Positions 10,615 to 22,228 of a stretch of DNA of 64,000 nt are shown here, piece after piece. The stretch spans positions 452,501 to 516,500 of the forward strand of contig JAMWET010001896.1 in NCBI GenBank assembly GCA_024036415.1, in the 5' to 3' direction. This DNA is from Prochilodus magdalenae. Taxonomy: Eukaryota; Chordata; Actinopteri; Characiformes; Prochilodontidae. Position numbers and translations under genes: made by a program. The notes below the pieces were generated by a model. The model was not told where the DNA came from. It ran no database searches and saw only the letters and a list, made by a program, of their open reading frames with translations. Each line of letters starts with the position of its first letter. Position 1 is the first letter of the stretch.

Positions 10615-11295
10615 ATCCTCAAGGAACGGCTACACTCCCAAGGAGGTGTGGGAGTGCAGTGCTATTGGGAAAGAAAGATAAAGGTTACCAGGAACAACAC
10701 ATTATATACATTTTTATTTTGACATATAAGATAAATATTTATTGAGCTACACATACAGAAGTCTGTCTCTCAGTTTGGTGTTAAGCCGCCATGTTTGCTA
10801 ACCCAACATGCCAGGCGTCTCGGTATGGAGCTGTAGAGGTTCCTAAAGGTGTCCTGCGATAAACCATCCCATGCAGCTCGAATATCCTCACACAGTTCCT
10901 GTAGATGGTGCGGTAGGGGTGGAGGTGGAGTGACACCAGGCCTTCTGTCCATGATGCCTCCACACACGGATTTGTTGGGCGTCTCCGCCAAGACAAAAGC
11001 AGGACTCGTCACTGAAGATGACCCGCTGTGTTACTCCTTGTCTGGTACGACACCATTGCAGTCTTTGGTGACGGTGACGTGGTGGTAAGGACAGTTGTCG
11101 TAACGATCTGTGTGCATGTAGTCCTGCATGGTGCAGTCGTCCACCAATGCTGCTGGCATTAACAGGATTACTCATGGAGGACCTCACAGCAATGATCGCT
11201 GTTGGGTCAGTGATGACATCACATGTACGGCCTCGATTCGTGAAACTCGATTCGTTTGCATGCCTCACAATGTCAGACCAACGAACCAGGAGTCC
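10615..11295 (-). pseudogene. Tc1-A transposase relic, copy 2
   Basis: On the minus strand the DDE-region reading VIFSDESCFCLGGDAQQIRV is present, so the Asp context is kept although the Arg of SDESRF is replaced by Cys. The C-terminal LQELCEDIRAAWDGLSQDTF follows after the family's internal deletion. Upstream, the sequence is longer than in copy 1 and retains part of the central region. The plus-strand left edge has GGAGGTGTGGGAGTGCAGTG, the subterminal motif. Stop codons and frame changes make it non-functional. Confidence 0.8.
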
Positions 11296-12690
11296 CTTTG
11301 GGTGTAATTAATGGGAGTCAATGGAACCAGACATTTTGAGTCTTTTTTTCCTGCTTCCTGTTTCCTGCATTCCACACCTTGTGTGTTGGGGTGTGCTCCA
11401 GCACCTCCCACCATGATCCAGAAGGATAAGAGGCTTTAAAGATGAATGAACGAATGAATTTCCCTTTTTTAAAAAAAGGTCCCTGGCAGGACTTTCTTCT
11501 GAAAGGAGCTGAACCTTTGCGACTCATCTCGTGAAGGCCTTGCTCATTAGCTGATGAGCGGAATCAGGTGTGCTAAATAAGGTAGAATGCTGCCCTCAGA
11601 CTCTCGAGTTTTACACCCCTACTTTAGCACCTCGTGGGTCTCCAGCCAGGTATACATCCGGAAGATAACCCGCCTGGAAGAGTAAGGGCGGTGGAGGGTT
11701 AGGACCCAGGAGGGCTGCTACCCACCCAACCGAATTCCGACTCTCGCCCCTGGCTTGCCCTAGCGCTGCTGCTGCTTTCCTCTGATAACCGCACTTGGAA
11801 AACCTCGCATTTAAAGCTGCAGCGCTCCTCCAGTGATCCCGCTAGTGTTGTTGTGCACTCCATAGAGTTCGTACAGTATGTCTGCCATAATGGCGCGAAG
11901 ACGTGTCTCTCAGGTTATGGGGACTTTTGTGCATGTCGGGTTTCTGCCGCTGTTGATAATGGATTCTAGTGTTTTCATGTGTGGCACACGCTGCCAATAG
12001 GGGGTCTGCAGAAAGAGGGTAAATGTTTCTGAATTAAATACAACATAGCAACAAAACATGGCTGTATTTCACCCCTAGTGTGAACTAAATTAAAAGTTCT
12101 GGTTCATGTGTATTTCGTAGTGGCTTTGAAAATGTTTCAGCTAATCAGATTTTGCAGCCAGGCCTACCCTTACTAGTAGATCTGGCCCTACAAGAACTGA
12201 CTAAAGACTCGGGCCAGACAGAGCTGGATGAGGTTAGCTTCAAATAAAAAAGTCCATTTAATATTTTACTTCTTGTAATTTGTCTCAACACATTTGACAT
12301 GGCATCACAAATCTGTTAATCTGCAGCTTGGGCTGGATGTAAATCAGCCTTAGCTCATATTTTCCCTATGACCTTTTGGTCAAGCTATTATTCTCAAGTT
12401 GACAGAAGTCTTAACGTCATTCCTGTTAAGACTGTAGTTGTGAATTTATAGCAGCCATCTTTGCTAATTAGTCTTTAAAATGTAAGTTAACAAAGAAATA
12501 AATCTAAATAAAAATGCTAATTTCTATTAAATTCTATTACTTTTATTAAGCAGTGCAGATTGAACTAGAAAATTGTATTTCCTGCAGTGCAGATGGATTG
12601 CACAGCTTAAGATTGTTACTAGTCAATTGCTAAGGTGATAATAATGAGAGGAACGAGGGATAAATAAACAAGGAGTGCGTCAGTGTCTGA
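11296..12690. other. unassigned sequence
   Basis: No gene or repeat family recognised. The stretch contains a short CACACC-flanked purine segment around 11320-11530 and AT-rich DNA after 12240. Confidence 0.45.
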
Positions 12691-14250
12691 AGATTACAGC
12701 CTGGGGATCTGGCCTGAGTGAGCACATGCAAACTGCATTAGGTGGCTGTTGGGTAGATGAGCCAATAGAGTTTCAATGGGGGTGACAATGAATGGGAATC
12801 TATGGGAGGAGCGAGGGATGAATAAATGACCCATAGAGGGGTGTTGGTCAGTATAGAAATTTGGGGACCTAGCCTGAGTGAACATGTGCAGTTTGGTGTC
12901 TGTTGGGTAGATGAACCAATAGGGTTTCAGTGGAGGTGAAAATGAATGGGACTCTATGCGAGAAGTGAGGGATGAATAATCGACCTATAGAGAAGTAAGG
13001 GTGAGTATGTCTGAGGATTAGAGCTTGGGGACCTGGCCTGAGTGAGCATGTGTAGTTTTGTGGCTGTTGGGTAGATGAGCCAATAGGGTTTCAATGGGGT
13101 GAAAATGAATGGGACTCTATGGGTAGAGCGAGGTATGAATAAATGACGCATAGAGGAGTGTGGGTCAGTATGTCTGAGGATTAGAGCTTGGGGACCTGGC
13201 CTGAGTGAGCACATGCAGTTTGGTGGCTGTTGGGTAACTGAGCCAATAGGGTTTCAATGGGGTGAAAATGAATGGGACTCTAAGGGACTAGCAAAGGATG
13301 AATAGGACTCTATGGGAGGAGCGAGGGATGAATAGATGACCCAGAGAGAAGTGTAGAACAGTATGTCTGAGGATTAGAGCTTGGGGACCTAGCCTGAGTG
13401 AACATGTGCAGTTTGGTGTCTGTTGGGTAGATGAACCAATAGGGTTTCAGTGGAGGTGAAAATGAATGGGACTCTATGCGAGAAGTGAGGGATGAATAAT
13501 CGACCTATAGAGAAGTAAGGGTGAGTATGTCTGAGGATTAGAGCTTGGGGACCTGGCCTGAGTGAGCATGTGTAGTTTTGTGGCTGTTGGGTAGATGAGC
13601 CAATAGGGTTTCAATGGGGTGAAAATGAATGGGACTCTATGGGTAGAGCGAGGTATGAATAAATGACCCATAGAGGAGTGTGGGTCAGTATGTCTGAGGA
13701 TTAGAGCTTGGGGACCTGGCCTGAGTGAGCACATGCAGTTTGGTGGCTGTTGGGTAACTGAGCCAATAGGGTTTCAATGGGGTGAAAATGAATGGGACTC
13801 TAAGGGACTAGCAAAGGATGAATAGGACTCTATGGGAGGAGCGAGAGATGAATAGATGACCCAGAGAGAAGTGTAGAACAGTATGTCTGAGGATTAGAGC
13901 TTGGGGACCTGGCCTGAGTGAGCATGTGCAGTTTGGTGGCTGTTGGGTAACTAAGCCAATAGGGTTTCACTGGGGTGAAAATGAATGGGACTCTAAGGGA
14001 CTAGCAAAGGATGAATAGGACTCCTTGGGAGGAGCGAGGGATGAATAAATAACCCATAGAGGAGTGTAGGTCTGTATGTCTAAGGATTAGAGCTTGGGGA
14101 CCAGGCCTGAGTGAGCACATGCAATTTGGTGGCTGTTGGGTAGATGAGGCAATGGGGTTTCAATAGGGTTGAAAATGAATGGGACTCTATGGGAGGGGCG
14201 AGGATGGGAAAGACAAACAGATGAGTGCAGATCAGATCAACATTGTGCTT
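12691..14250. repeat. satellite array with 520-bp higher-order period
   Basis: The word GGCCTGAGTGAG (or AGCCTGAGTGAA) recurs at 12709, 12871, 13035, 13198, 13391, 13555, 13718, 13911 and 14104. Spacings are 162, 164, 163, 193, 164, 163, 193 and 193 bp. The 193-bp monomers carry an extra segment of about 30 bp containing GGGACTAGCAAAGGATGAAT, an internal duplication of the GAATGGGACTCTATGGGAGG part. Three monomers (164, 163, 193) form a 520-bp higher-order unit, seen at 12871-13390 and 13391-13910. The two identical-looking 86-codon minus-strand frames are by-products of that duplication. Confidence 0.9.
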
Positions 14251-15123
14251 AGGGGTCTGCCCTGAGATGCAAAATGTGCTTGTCAGTCGAGCAGAAGTAC
14301 AGTAGATGGGCGTATCCTTCCCCATGCATCCACCCCATTCATTCTTAATAGGCAAAAAAATATAAGCTGGTCTTACATATATATTTACAACGCATTACAT
14401 CATAACTTACAGAAAAACTACTGGGTACATGGGCATAGGTTTGCATATGGACTCGTCCCTACCAACGTTTTGAGAGCACCAAATTGGCCCAACCAATATT
14501 TGACTGGGCTTGTTCTCATTATCTTGAGAGTAAAGGCGTATTCCATGGCTGACTGATGTCACGACATGCAAATATTGTACATGCTGCCAGACATGGAGGA
14601 GGCGAGAGCTGATCAGTGTGCTAATGGTAAGGTATGAACTCTGCTGAACTCTAAATAAATCCTGCTCCGATTCTTTTTTGATAACTCCATATCTGGGAGC
14701 TCCAGTGCACTCTCTTGCATATATCCTTATATCCTGCACTACACTTTGCTAAGTCTAAGCATCAGAAGCATCCTACCTTAAACGTTGGTGAAGGTTTGGC
14801 CTTCCAGATGCCTTTCTTGTATTGCCTGTATCACACAGCGTGCACAGTGTGGCATTGCCCATGCCAACATGTTCAGCAGCTGCAACAAAGACCAAAACCT
14901 AGGACATCCAGAGCTTGGATTTTCACCATCCGGAACTAAACAGCCATTAGCCATGTTAGCCTGCTAGCTACCTCACATCACCAGTCTTCCCAGTGTAAAG
15001 AACAATGTCAACTGCTGTTAGGTAACCATACCGTTAACACTTGACCGTAGGGTGCTATTTATACGGCTACATGACACCTGCATAAGCTTATCGAGGCTAA
15101 CCCTACAAAAATTGGATTCCAAA
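14251..15123. other. unassigned sequence
   Basis: No gene or repeat recognised. The 110-codon minus frame at 14407-14739 has no recognisable domain and no splice-site context. Confidence 0.45.
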
Positions 15124-15782
15124 AATGGATGCCAACTTTCAGAAATTAAAATAAAGGACGGGGGCGTGGTCATGTGTGAGAGACATGTCTTCAAAATCGC
15201 GTCCAGTATTCGATCTGATTCCGGGAAAGTGGGGGTAGGAGGTTAGGGAACCAGCCTTGTGACCGGAGGGTCGCCGGTTCGATTCCCTGAACTGACAGTA
15301 ACGACTGAGGTGACCTTGTGCAAGGCACCTAACCCCCAACTGCTCCCTGGGCACCGTGGATAGGGCTGCCCACCGCTCCGGGTAAGTGTGCTCACTGCCC
15401 CCTAGTGTGTGTGTTCACTAGTGAGTGTGTTAGTGGGTTTCTGAATGAATACTAAATGAATATGGGATTAAAATATTAAATATTAATCAACAAAGCACAT
15501 CCCATATTACAGCTGAGTCCGGTGGTGGGGGCTTGGATTGTGATCATTCATGTGTGTGTGGCAGACGTGTATATCAGACTTTTACGGAAATACTGAACAA
15601 ATTTACAGATATTTGAGGAAATACGGAACAAATTTACGGATATTTGCGGAAATACGGAACAAATTTACGGATATTTGCGGAAATACGGAACAAATGGCGT
15701 CCCATATTGGTTTAATTATTATATGAAAATTATATACCGTATTGGACAAATCCGTATTTTACAGGCCGAGTGGCAACCCTAG
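15124..15782 (-). mobile_element. hAT-type MITE copy 2, interrupted by a SINE
   Basis: This is the 2.75-kb MITE in reverse orientation. Shared words are CTTTCAGAAATTAAAATAAA, GGGGGCGTGGTCATG, GATTGTGATCATTCATGTG and, at the right, GTGGCAACCCTAG. The left terminus has decayed (GGATGCCAAC). It is interrupted by the SINE at about 15236-15470. At 15580-15695 an ATTTACGGATATTTGCGGAA motif of about 35 bp is tandemly repeated three to four times, an expansion absent from copy 1. Confidence 0.75.
15236..15470 (+). repeat. tRNA-derived SINE, family 2
   Basis: A Pol III box-B match (GGTTCGATTCCC near 15276) lies in a tRNA-like head (GGTTAGGGAACCAGCC). It is followed by CTGACAGTAACGACTGAGGT, AAGGCACCTAACCCCCAACT and a tail with CTAGTGTGTGTGTTCACTAG. 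Imperfect similar words flank it (GTATTCGATCTGATTCCGG and ATATTACAGCTGAGTCCGG), compatible with an aged target duplication of about 19 bp inside the hAT MITE. A related fragment is at 46.87-47.03 kb. Confidence 0.75.
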
Positions 15783-16559
15783 TTCCAAATGACGTCATTG
15801 GCTGTGAAGGTAATATTTGCCAATATTGATCAAACCCAGCTAAAGCAGCCATTTTCACTGGAATGAGTGTTTATAAACATTTATGTAGGGTTATGTCAGT
15901 TGTCATGACAAGCTTAGGTAGGTGAATCCACTGCTAGCAGGAATAAACATAATACAGGGATGTATATATATCAAATTCTGAGTTTCATTTCAGGGTAGAA
16001 GGCCTATGAAAATGTCACTATTAATGAATTAGTTTGTATGCACTGCTGGAAACACGGCAGCAGGCTAGAGAAGTAGAACAGACTGCTGAGGAAACAGGGG
16101 CATCTTCGGGGAGTTTAGGTGAGGTCCTAATTATGAGTCATACTTTGGCATTATAGGGAAGTATCAGCTTTTAAGCTAGTCTCAGGGTGCTCAGCAGATA
16201 TAACCTTTGAAAGTCAACATATTCAGCCATGAGTTCCTTTTGAAAACACATCAGTCTCACATGAGAAACAAGTTTGGATCCATAAGATTCTTTTTTCCAG
16301 GCGGTATTAAAAGTTGCTGCCCATAATGATGCAATTTCTACATGGGCCATCAGATGAAGATGCTGTAGATGCTGGAGCTGGATGCACAAACAGAGGAGCT
16401 CAGAGATTCAACAGGCAAACATGATGTGATGAAAGCTGATATGTTAATCATTGATGAAGTGTAGAATTGGATGGATAAAAGTTCTTAGCAATCTTTGAAA
16501 CATTCTGACCCTCACAGACCCTGCCAGATTGTCCCTGGACAACAGAACCGGGTCCAAAC
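15783..16559. other. unassigned sequence
   Basis: No gene or repeat recognised. Confidence 0.45.
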
Positions 16560-16768
16560 TGGTATCGGCACTGCAACAGGAGGTTGAGGCAGGTTGTAAG
16601 TGCAAAGTGGTTTTATTAGAGGGTGTCCAGGGATCAGTACCAGAACAGGCAGGAGTCAGAACACAGGCAGGCATCATCAGAGACATACCCATATAGACAA
16701 AACTCCAGAAACCAAAGCAAGGGTCAAAACCATGGAAACCAACATGAACTATGCAAGACACACGAGTC
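16560..16768 (-). mobile_element. LTR-like retroelement fragment
   Basis: TTTTATTAGAGGG (a reversed poly(A) signal) is followed by purine-rich sequence with CAGAACAGGCAGGAGTCAGA and CAAAACCATGGAAACCAAC. This resembles the other LTR-like blocks in style but is a different family. It stops where the LINE 3' end begins. Confidence 0.35.
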
Positions 16769-17850
16769 AAGACAAATCAAATCACTTTTATTGTCACATT
16801 ATTGTCAATCATATTTTCACAGGTGTGAAGGTGGGTGAAAAACGTAGGTGCAGAGTCCCTTACAGTACTTCAATACAAAAAAATATACAATAAATATATA
16901 CAATACTAAGCACTAAAATCTCTGTTTATACTAGTATACAGTTATGATATATGCAGATGTACACATTCCCATATAGCACTATGGTAAGGCTGAGGTAGGT
17001 GAGAGATGCAGGGTAAATACAGGACATAGAATATTGATATATATACAGGGGCTGGACAATGAAACTGAAACACCTGTCATTTTAGTGTGGGAGGTTTCAT
17101 GGCTAAATTGGACCAGCCTGGTGGCCAATCTTCATTAACTGCACATTGCACCAGTAAGAGCAGAGTGTGAAGGTTCAGTTAGCAGGTAAGAGCACAGTTC
17201 TGCTCAGAATACTGCAATGCACACAGCATTATGGGTGACATACCAGAGTTCAAAAGAGAACAAACTGTTGGTGCACATCTTGCTGGCGCATCTGTGACCA
17301 AGCCAGCAAGTCTTTGTGATCTATCAAGAGCCACGGTATCCAGGGTAATGTCAGCATACCACCAAGAAGGACGAACCTCCACCAGCATCACGTAGTGACC
17401 TGGCCACTATCCTGCAAGAAGAATGGCTTAGAATCCCTCTGACCACTGTGCAGGACGCAGTATATGTCATTCCCAAGACGAACTGACGCTGTATTGGCCG
17501 CAAAAGGAGGCCCTACACCATACTAATAAATGACTGTGGTCTAAAACCAGGTGTTTCAGTTTCATTGTCCAACCCCTGTATATATACATGCACTACAGGT
17601 ATACAATATGAATGGAAGATAACAGTAGGTCAGTCTATATGCAAGTATAATATGCTAATGTAAAGTGCGGAATGATAACCGTCCATGGAGATCAGCATTT
17701 AGATGATGTTGGTGAGATGTGCTGAACCAGGTCCATTTACTGATGCCTCAGCACTACTGGCTGTTCAGTAGCCCGATGACTCGGTTGAAAAACCGTCTCA
17801 GAGACGGCTGGTTCTGGCACCAGAGAGGGCGATATGTAACAGACACCTCA
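16769..17850 (-). mobile_element. LINE 3' region interrupted by Tc1-B
   Basis: On the minus strand this ends with a GTGACAATAAAAGTGATTTG-type 3' terminus, seen on the plus strand as ATCACTTTTATTGTCAC. The 5'-ward part contains CTGGCTGTTCAGTAGCCCGA, a motif of teleost LINE 3' untranslated regions. The interior is AT-rich and interrupted at 17046-17578 by Tc1-B. No reverse transcriptase is retained, so it is a 5'-truncated copy. Its clade (L2/CR1/Rex1-like) is inferred. Confidence 0.55.
17046..17578 (+). mobile_element. Tc1-B copy 1, internally deleted Tc1-like element
   Basis: A 533-bp element with TIRs opening CAGGGGCTGGACAATGAAAC and closing GTTTCATTGTCCAACCCCTG, flanked by TA as expected for Tc1/mariner. 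From 17230 the plus strand encodes MGDIPEFKREQTVGAHLAGA, with the paired-type helix-turn-helix (SLCDLSRATVSRVMSAYHQE) following. Beyond the deletion, DLATILQEEWLRIPLTTVQD is C-terminal transposase sequence. The whole DDE catalytic core is absent. The copy can only move if a full-length relative supplies enzyme. Confidence 0.9.
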
Positions 17851-18582
17851 AAAGCACCAGGACAGGAACATAGGTTGAAGCGGTTTAAGGTCAGGTGGTG
17901 GGCAGGTTCTTCGGTCTTTTGCTATACTGTAAAACCAGACATCCATCTCGCTCCAGCTCCCCAAGCCAGGGAGAGCTACGACTCTACACTCCTTCCAGTG
18001 TGCTTTGTAAAGGAATGTACAGTGCTATGGTGATGATGTGATGAGCGGGAATCGACTGACGTGTTTGCCCAAAATGATTTTAAGGTCATTTTAATATGTA
18101 CTGCGCATAGTTCATCTAAAGCCGTCGCAGTCGGCGGTGCTAAATACGCTCAGATCTTCTTTTCAGTGAAATTCATTAAACAGTCACGAAGCATTTCTGA
18201 TGTAGTTAGTTTAAAGTCATTAACATTTTATAGCTCAGACACATTCATTAAATGTTAATGAAGCAATTCTGATGTAGTTCATGTAAAGTCACGGGCATTG
18301 TACAGTTCAGAACACATTCATTATCTGTTCGTTATATCCTAGGCCTGTGTTTAAGGTGGTTAGCGCCATGAGTCAATCCATTCAACTGTACAGGAACAGG
18401 AATGGGACACTTGGGTTCATCTTTCACCGATGATAGGGTTGGGGAAACAAGGTTGGGAACACTGGACCAACAGCGTTCCATGAACAGAGTAAACATAAGC
18501 ATGATATACTGTGCAAAAGTCAGAGACCACCGTTTATTTAATTAGCTTCTAAGACAAGTTCAAAGATGTAGTCAAAAGGAAT
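17851..18582. other. unassigned sequence with a 73-bp local duplication
   Basis: GAAGCATTTCTGATGTAGTT (18188) and GAAGCAATTCTGATGTAGTT (18260) begin two diverged units about 73 bp apart, each followed by an AAAGTCA word. No gene recognised. Confidence 0.45.
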
Positions 18583-19305
18583 TGCTGCACCCAGAAGGAA
18601 GTGCGGGGTTGGAATGCTATTGGGAAGGTTACAAGGAACAATAAATATTGATATATATAGACTGATATGATCAATATTTATTGAGCTACACATACAGAAG
18701 TCTGTCTCTCAGTATGGCGTCGGGCCGCCATATTTGCTAACCCAACACGCCAGACGTCTCGGTATGGAGTTGTAGAGGTTGCTGATGGTGTCCTGTGATA
18801 ATCCATCCCATGCTGCTTGAATATCCTCACACAGTTCCTGCAGATGGTGCGGTAGGGGTGGAGGTGGAGTGACACCAGGCCTTCTGGACGTGCGACAACA
18901 GACCATTCATCTTGGTGCTGACCATGGTGCCTCCACACATGGATTCGTTGGTCGTGTCCACCAAGACAAAAGCGGGACTCGTCATTGAAGATGACCCGCT
19001 GCCATTCTGGGTCACGATGTAGGTGTGGTGTTAAGGACAGTCGTTGTAACGGTCCATGTGCATGTAGTCCTGTGTGGTGCCTTCGTTTTCCAATGGTGCT
19101 GGCACTACCAGGATGACTCATGGAGGTCATTGGTACTCGCTGAATGCCTGCAGTGGTGGCTGTTGAGTCAGTCAGGTACGGCGATAAGGCCGGTCCTTGC
19201 TTACGTCAAATGCGCGGTCAAGTTTGAAAGCCGTAGTATGTCTCTTGATGTCAAACCTACCCACCAAGTTTCACTCCTGTGGGTTGATTTCTTCTGGGTT
19301 CTGCT
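18583..19305 (-). pseudogene. Tc1-A transposase relic, copy 3 (near full-length deletion derivative)
   Basis: Both subterminal regions are present: GCTGCACCCAGAAGGAAGTG at the left and CCCACCAAGTTTCACTCCTG ending TTCTTCTGGGTTCTGCT at the right. The minus strand reads VIFNDESRFCLGGHDQRIHV around the first catalytic Asp (here NDE instead of SDE). After the family's deletion comes LQELCEDIQAAWDGLSQDTI. Frameshifts separate the pieces. It is the best guide, with the 50.2, 51.7 and 57.9 kb copies, to the structure of the amplified element. Confidence 0.82.
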
Positions 19306-20297
19306 GGGTTCTACTGTTCTTTCCACGGTGAGGGTATATTCTGAAAAATGAATGGCTTGTAATTTATGGTTGAGTTCTTATGATACTGATAAAGTAGGAC
19401 ACGTTTACTTTCACAGACACTGGTTCTGTAATTAACCAATTTCATGATGAGTCTCCAATGAGTTACAACTATTAAGATACGCATGTGTAATTACATGAGT
19501 TAAAACAGAATTTGACACACGTGTATTTAGATAAGCTGTGCTAGCATAGCCACTCTGTTACAGTGAATACATCACCCGTAGTTGTTAATATGTAATTACA
19601 CCGTTATTAAAGTAGGAGTGGGAGTTTATGCTGTCTTCTGGTATGCATGAAATATTGCGTTTATGACTGATATAGGTCAGCTTGTTTCTGAAAAAAAAAA
19701 AAATCAAGTTATTTGTTTCTGAACAACCAAACTCAAGTCTCTGTATCTCATTCAGATGGGATGGCAAATCTCTACCTGCCAGTTGTTATCATTAATGTTG
19801 ACGTGTAAATAAATAATGAACACATCAAAGCAGCATCCATCCAAGCCCCCATCCCCTTACCAGCAACACCGTCTTTCCACTTTGCCAATATGTTATTGCA
19901 GTGACATATAAAAAATATTTACATTAAAAACAACATAAAATTCACTTTATGTTTATTTCTAGGGTTCATATCTATAACACCTGATTCTGATCATTTTAAG
20001 ATAGCTTTTAGCTCCTATTTTATAATTGACTAATCACAACTAATCATACATATACAGAGTTATTCATAATTACTTGCTCAATTAATGAATTCGTTAATGA
20101 AGATGATTGAAATTACCTGCTGAGACTGCTTAGCAAAAATTGTCTACTTTAAAAATCATCTCAAACTAATTATTTATACATTACTGTTTTATACAGTTAT
20201 TTTATATTTATTATATTTATCAGTTTTCTGTCATTAGGTTCTCCAAATTGGAAAGTTTGCAGAGAAGGGTATTATATATATATTATATATATATATA
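19306..20297. other. AT-rich unassigned sequence
   Basis: AT-rich DNA, with a (TA)n run at about 20265-20297 into which MITE-1 inserted. No gene recognised. Confidence 0.5.
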
Positions 20298-20523
20298 TCG
20301 TCGCTGTCCAATGAAAAACGTGTATCTCCATTTTTGTTGATTTTTACTTTTATGCCTCTTTTGATCACATGATTTTTCATGAAGAATGGACCAACAGAAA
20401 CGGCCCAAAGCTGCTTGGAAAGATATCTGGTTCCATTAACTTCCATTCAAGTTAAATGAGGTTTTTGGCCTCTCCTGTAAAGTTGCCATTTTGGAGATAC
20501 CTGTTTTTCTTTGGACAGCGACG
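20298..20523 (+). mobile_element. MITE-1 copy 2
   Basis: A 226-bp copy with both TIRs (TCGTCGCTGTCCAATGAAAA and, at the right, TTTTTCTTTGGACAGCGACG). It sits inside a TA-repeat tract, fitting TA-directed insertion. Confidence 0.88.
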
Positions 20524-20526
20524 CTG

Positions 20527-20536
<10 letters not shown>

Positions 20537-20568
<32 letters not shown>
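20537..20568. repeat. (GT)n microsatellite
   Basis: An uninterrupted TG run of about 16 units after a short TA run. Confidence 0.95.
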
Positions 20569-20569
<1 letters not shown>

Positions 20570-21243
20570 TGGGCATGTTCACTAATTTGGAAATCCTTCC
20601 AACAAGCCCCATTCTTAAAGAGTTCCATATTATAGAAGAACAACTGTACTTTTTATTTTGACGTAAAAGGAGTAAATGGATATTCACAAAATTCTGTTAA
20701 GTGTGAGCCTGTGGAGTATTTAAGATCACCAACAACGATGAGTCCAGTCAGCCTGGGAACTATGTCCCCCAGAATCCACTAGCAGATGACATCACCACCA
20801 TGTGTTCTCCTAGAGTCCATGCTTGTATGGTTATGCCTGTGACTCCTGTGCTCTAATAAAGCCCAGTATTATTGTACTCTCCACCTGCGTTGGTTCTGTC
20901 ATCAGGCTCGGACAACCACATCCATTTAGTTGGGTGTGTCCAAACCTTTGAATGGTGGTGTAGCTTTGTATTTCTTGGAATGACCGGAATGTGGTCCAAT
21001 GTGGTTTGGTTGGTCCAACTTAAAAACGTTACTTCAATGAATCAGGTTCATTTAAACTTAAAAAATAATAATTCTGAACGAATAATTCTTTGAGTCAAAT
21101 TTATTTTAGAGTTGAGTAAAACTTGTTCAGTTGCTTTTATCAAACTGAAGGTTGCACTTTTTTGTACAGGGTACAGGAATATTGGAGTGGCACCAGAATG
21201 GTACCTCCTACATTTTCGGTTCTCTGTACTAACATTTACTTTA
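20569..21243. other. unassigned sequence, possible LTR poly(A) region
   Basis: At about 20745-20915, AATAAAGCCCAGTATTATTG precedes a pyrimidine-rich segment, as in an LTR R-U5 region. Without a partner repeat this remains weak. The rest is unassigned. Confidence 0.3.
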
Positions 21244-21622
21244 CATAAGATAAGATAAGATAAGATGCCTTTATTGTCATTGCACAGTGTACAACGAAAC
21301 TGAGCAGCAATCCAACGGCATTTTACACACAAAATAATTAAACATACAGCTAAAATATATAAAGTGCAAAATTGAAAGAGAGACAGAGGGAAAAATAAAA
21401 ATAAAATAAAAATAAAACTATATCCACATTGCCTAAAAAATATTTTTTTGTTGTTTTTAAAATAATAATATTAAAATAATAAATGACTATAAAAACTGTA
21501 TATTCTAAACAGACAATAGACAGGTGAGGCAGTAGTTAGTTATTGCACATTCTTTGGATAGCTTATGGAGCTATAATTACTTCACATCAAGAGTTTTCAT
21601 TATGTATATATATATATATATA
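21244..21622 (-). mobile_element. LINE 3' end (GATAA-tailed family), 5'-cut at Tc1-B
   Basis: Read on the minus strand this ends GCAATGACAATAAAGGCATC followed by (TTATC)n, a LINE 3' terminus with an embedded AATAAA and a short-repeat tail. The AT-rich 3' untranslated region extends to 21622, where Tc1-B copy 2 begins. Homologous sequence lies at 22226-22640 (without the Tc1) and 63045-64000 (with the Tc1 at the same site). Confidence 0.75.
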
Positions 21623-22150
21623 CAGGGGTTGGACAGTGAAACTGAAACACCTGTTTTTAGACCACAGTCATTTATTAGTATGGTGTAGGGCCTCCTTTTG
21701 CGGCCAATACAGCGTCAGTTCGTCTTGGGAATGACATATACTGCGTCCTGCACAGTGGTCAGAGGGAGTTTAAGCCATTCTTCTTGCAGGATAGTGGCCA
21801 GGTCACTACGTGATGCTGGTGGAGGTTCGTCCTTCTTGGTGGTATGCTGACATTACCCTGGAGACCGTGGCTCTTGATACATCACAAAGACTTGCTGTCT
21901 TGGTCACAGATGCGCCAGCAAGACGTGCACCAACAGTTTGTCCTCTTTTGAACTCTGGTATGTCCCATAATGTTGTGTGCATTGCAGTATTTTGAGCAGA
22001 ACTGTGCTCTTACCTGCTAACTGAACCTTCACACTCTGCTCTTACTGGTGCAATGTGCAATTAATGAAGATTGGCCACCAGGCTGGTCCAATTTAGCCAT
22101 TAGACCTCCCACACTAAAATGACAGGTGTTTCAGTTTCGTTGTCCAAACC

Positions 22151-22153
<3 letters not shown>
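21623..22153 (-). mobile_element. Tc1-B copy 2
   Basis: Same structure and internal deletion as copy 1, in reverse orientation: TIRs CAGGGGTTGGACAGTGAAAC and TTTCGTTGTCCAAACCCTG, TA flanks. The minus strand keeps the N-terminal helix-turn-helix (SLCDVSRATVSRV). The reading opens after a shift from the intact MGDIPEF start (here 'MGHTRVQKRT' in another phase). It lies in the same relative orientation to its host LINE as the 63-kb copy. Confidence 0.9.

Positions 22154-22225
<72 letters not shown>
22154..22225. repeat. (TA)n microsatellite
   Basis: About 70 bp of pure alternating TA starting at the Tc1-B boundary TA. It probably grew from the TA target duplication or from AT-rich LINE sequence. 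Confidence 0.95.

Positions 22226-22228
<3 letters not shown>

Noticed and set aside
12954..13734. Two identical 86-codon frames as duplicated genes
   Set aside because: They are satellite sequence repeated by the 520-bp higher-order period.
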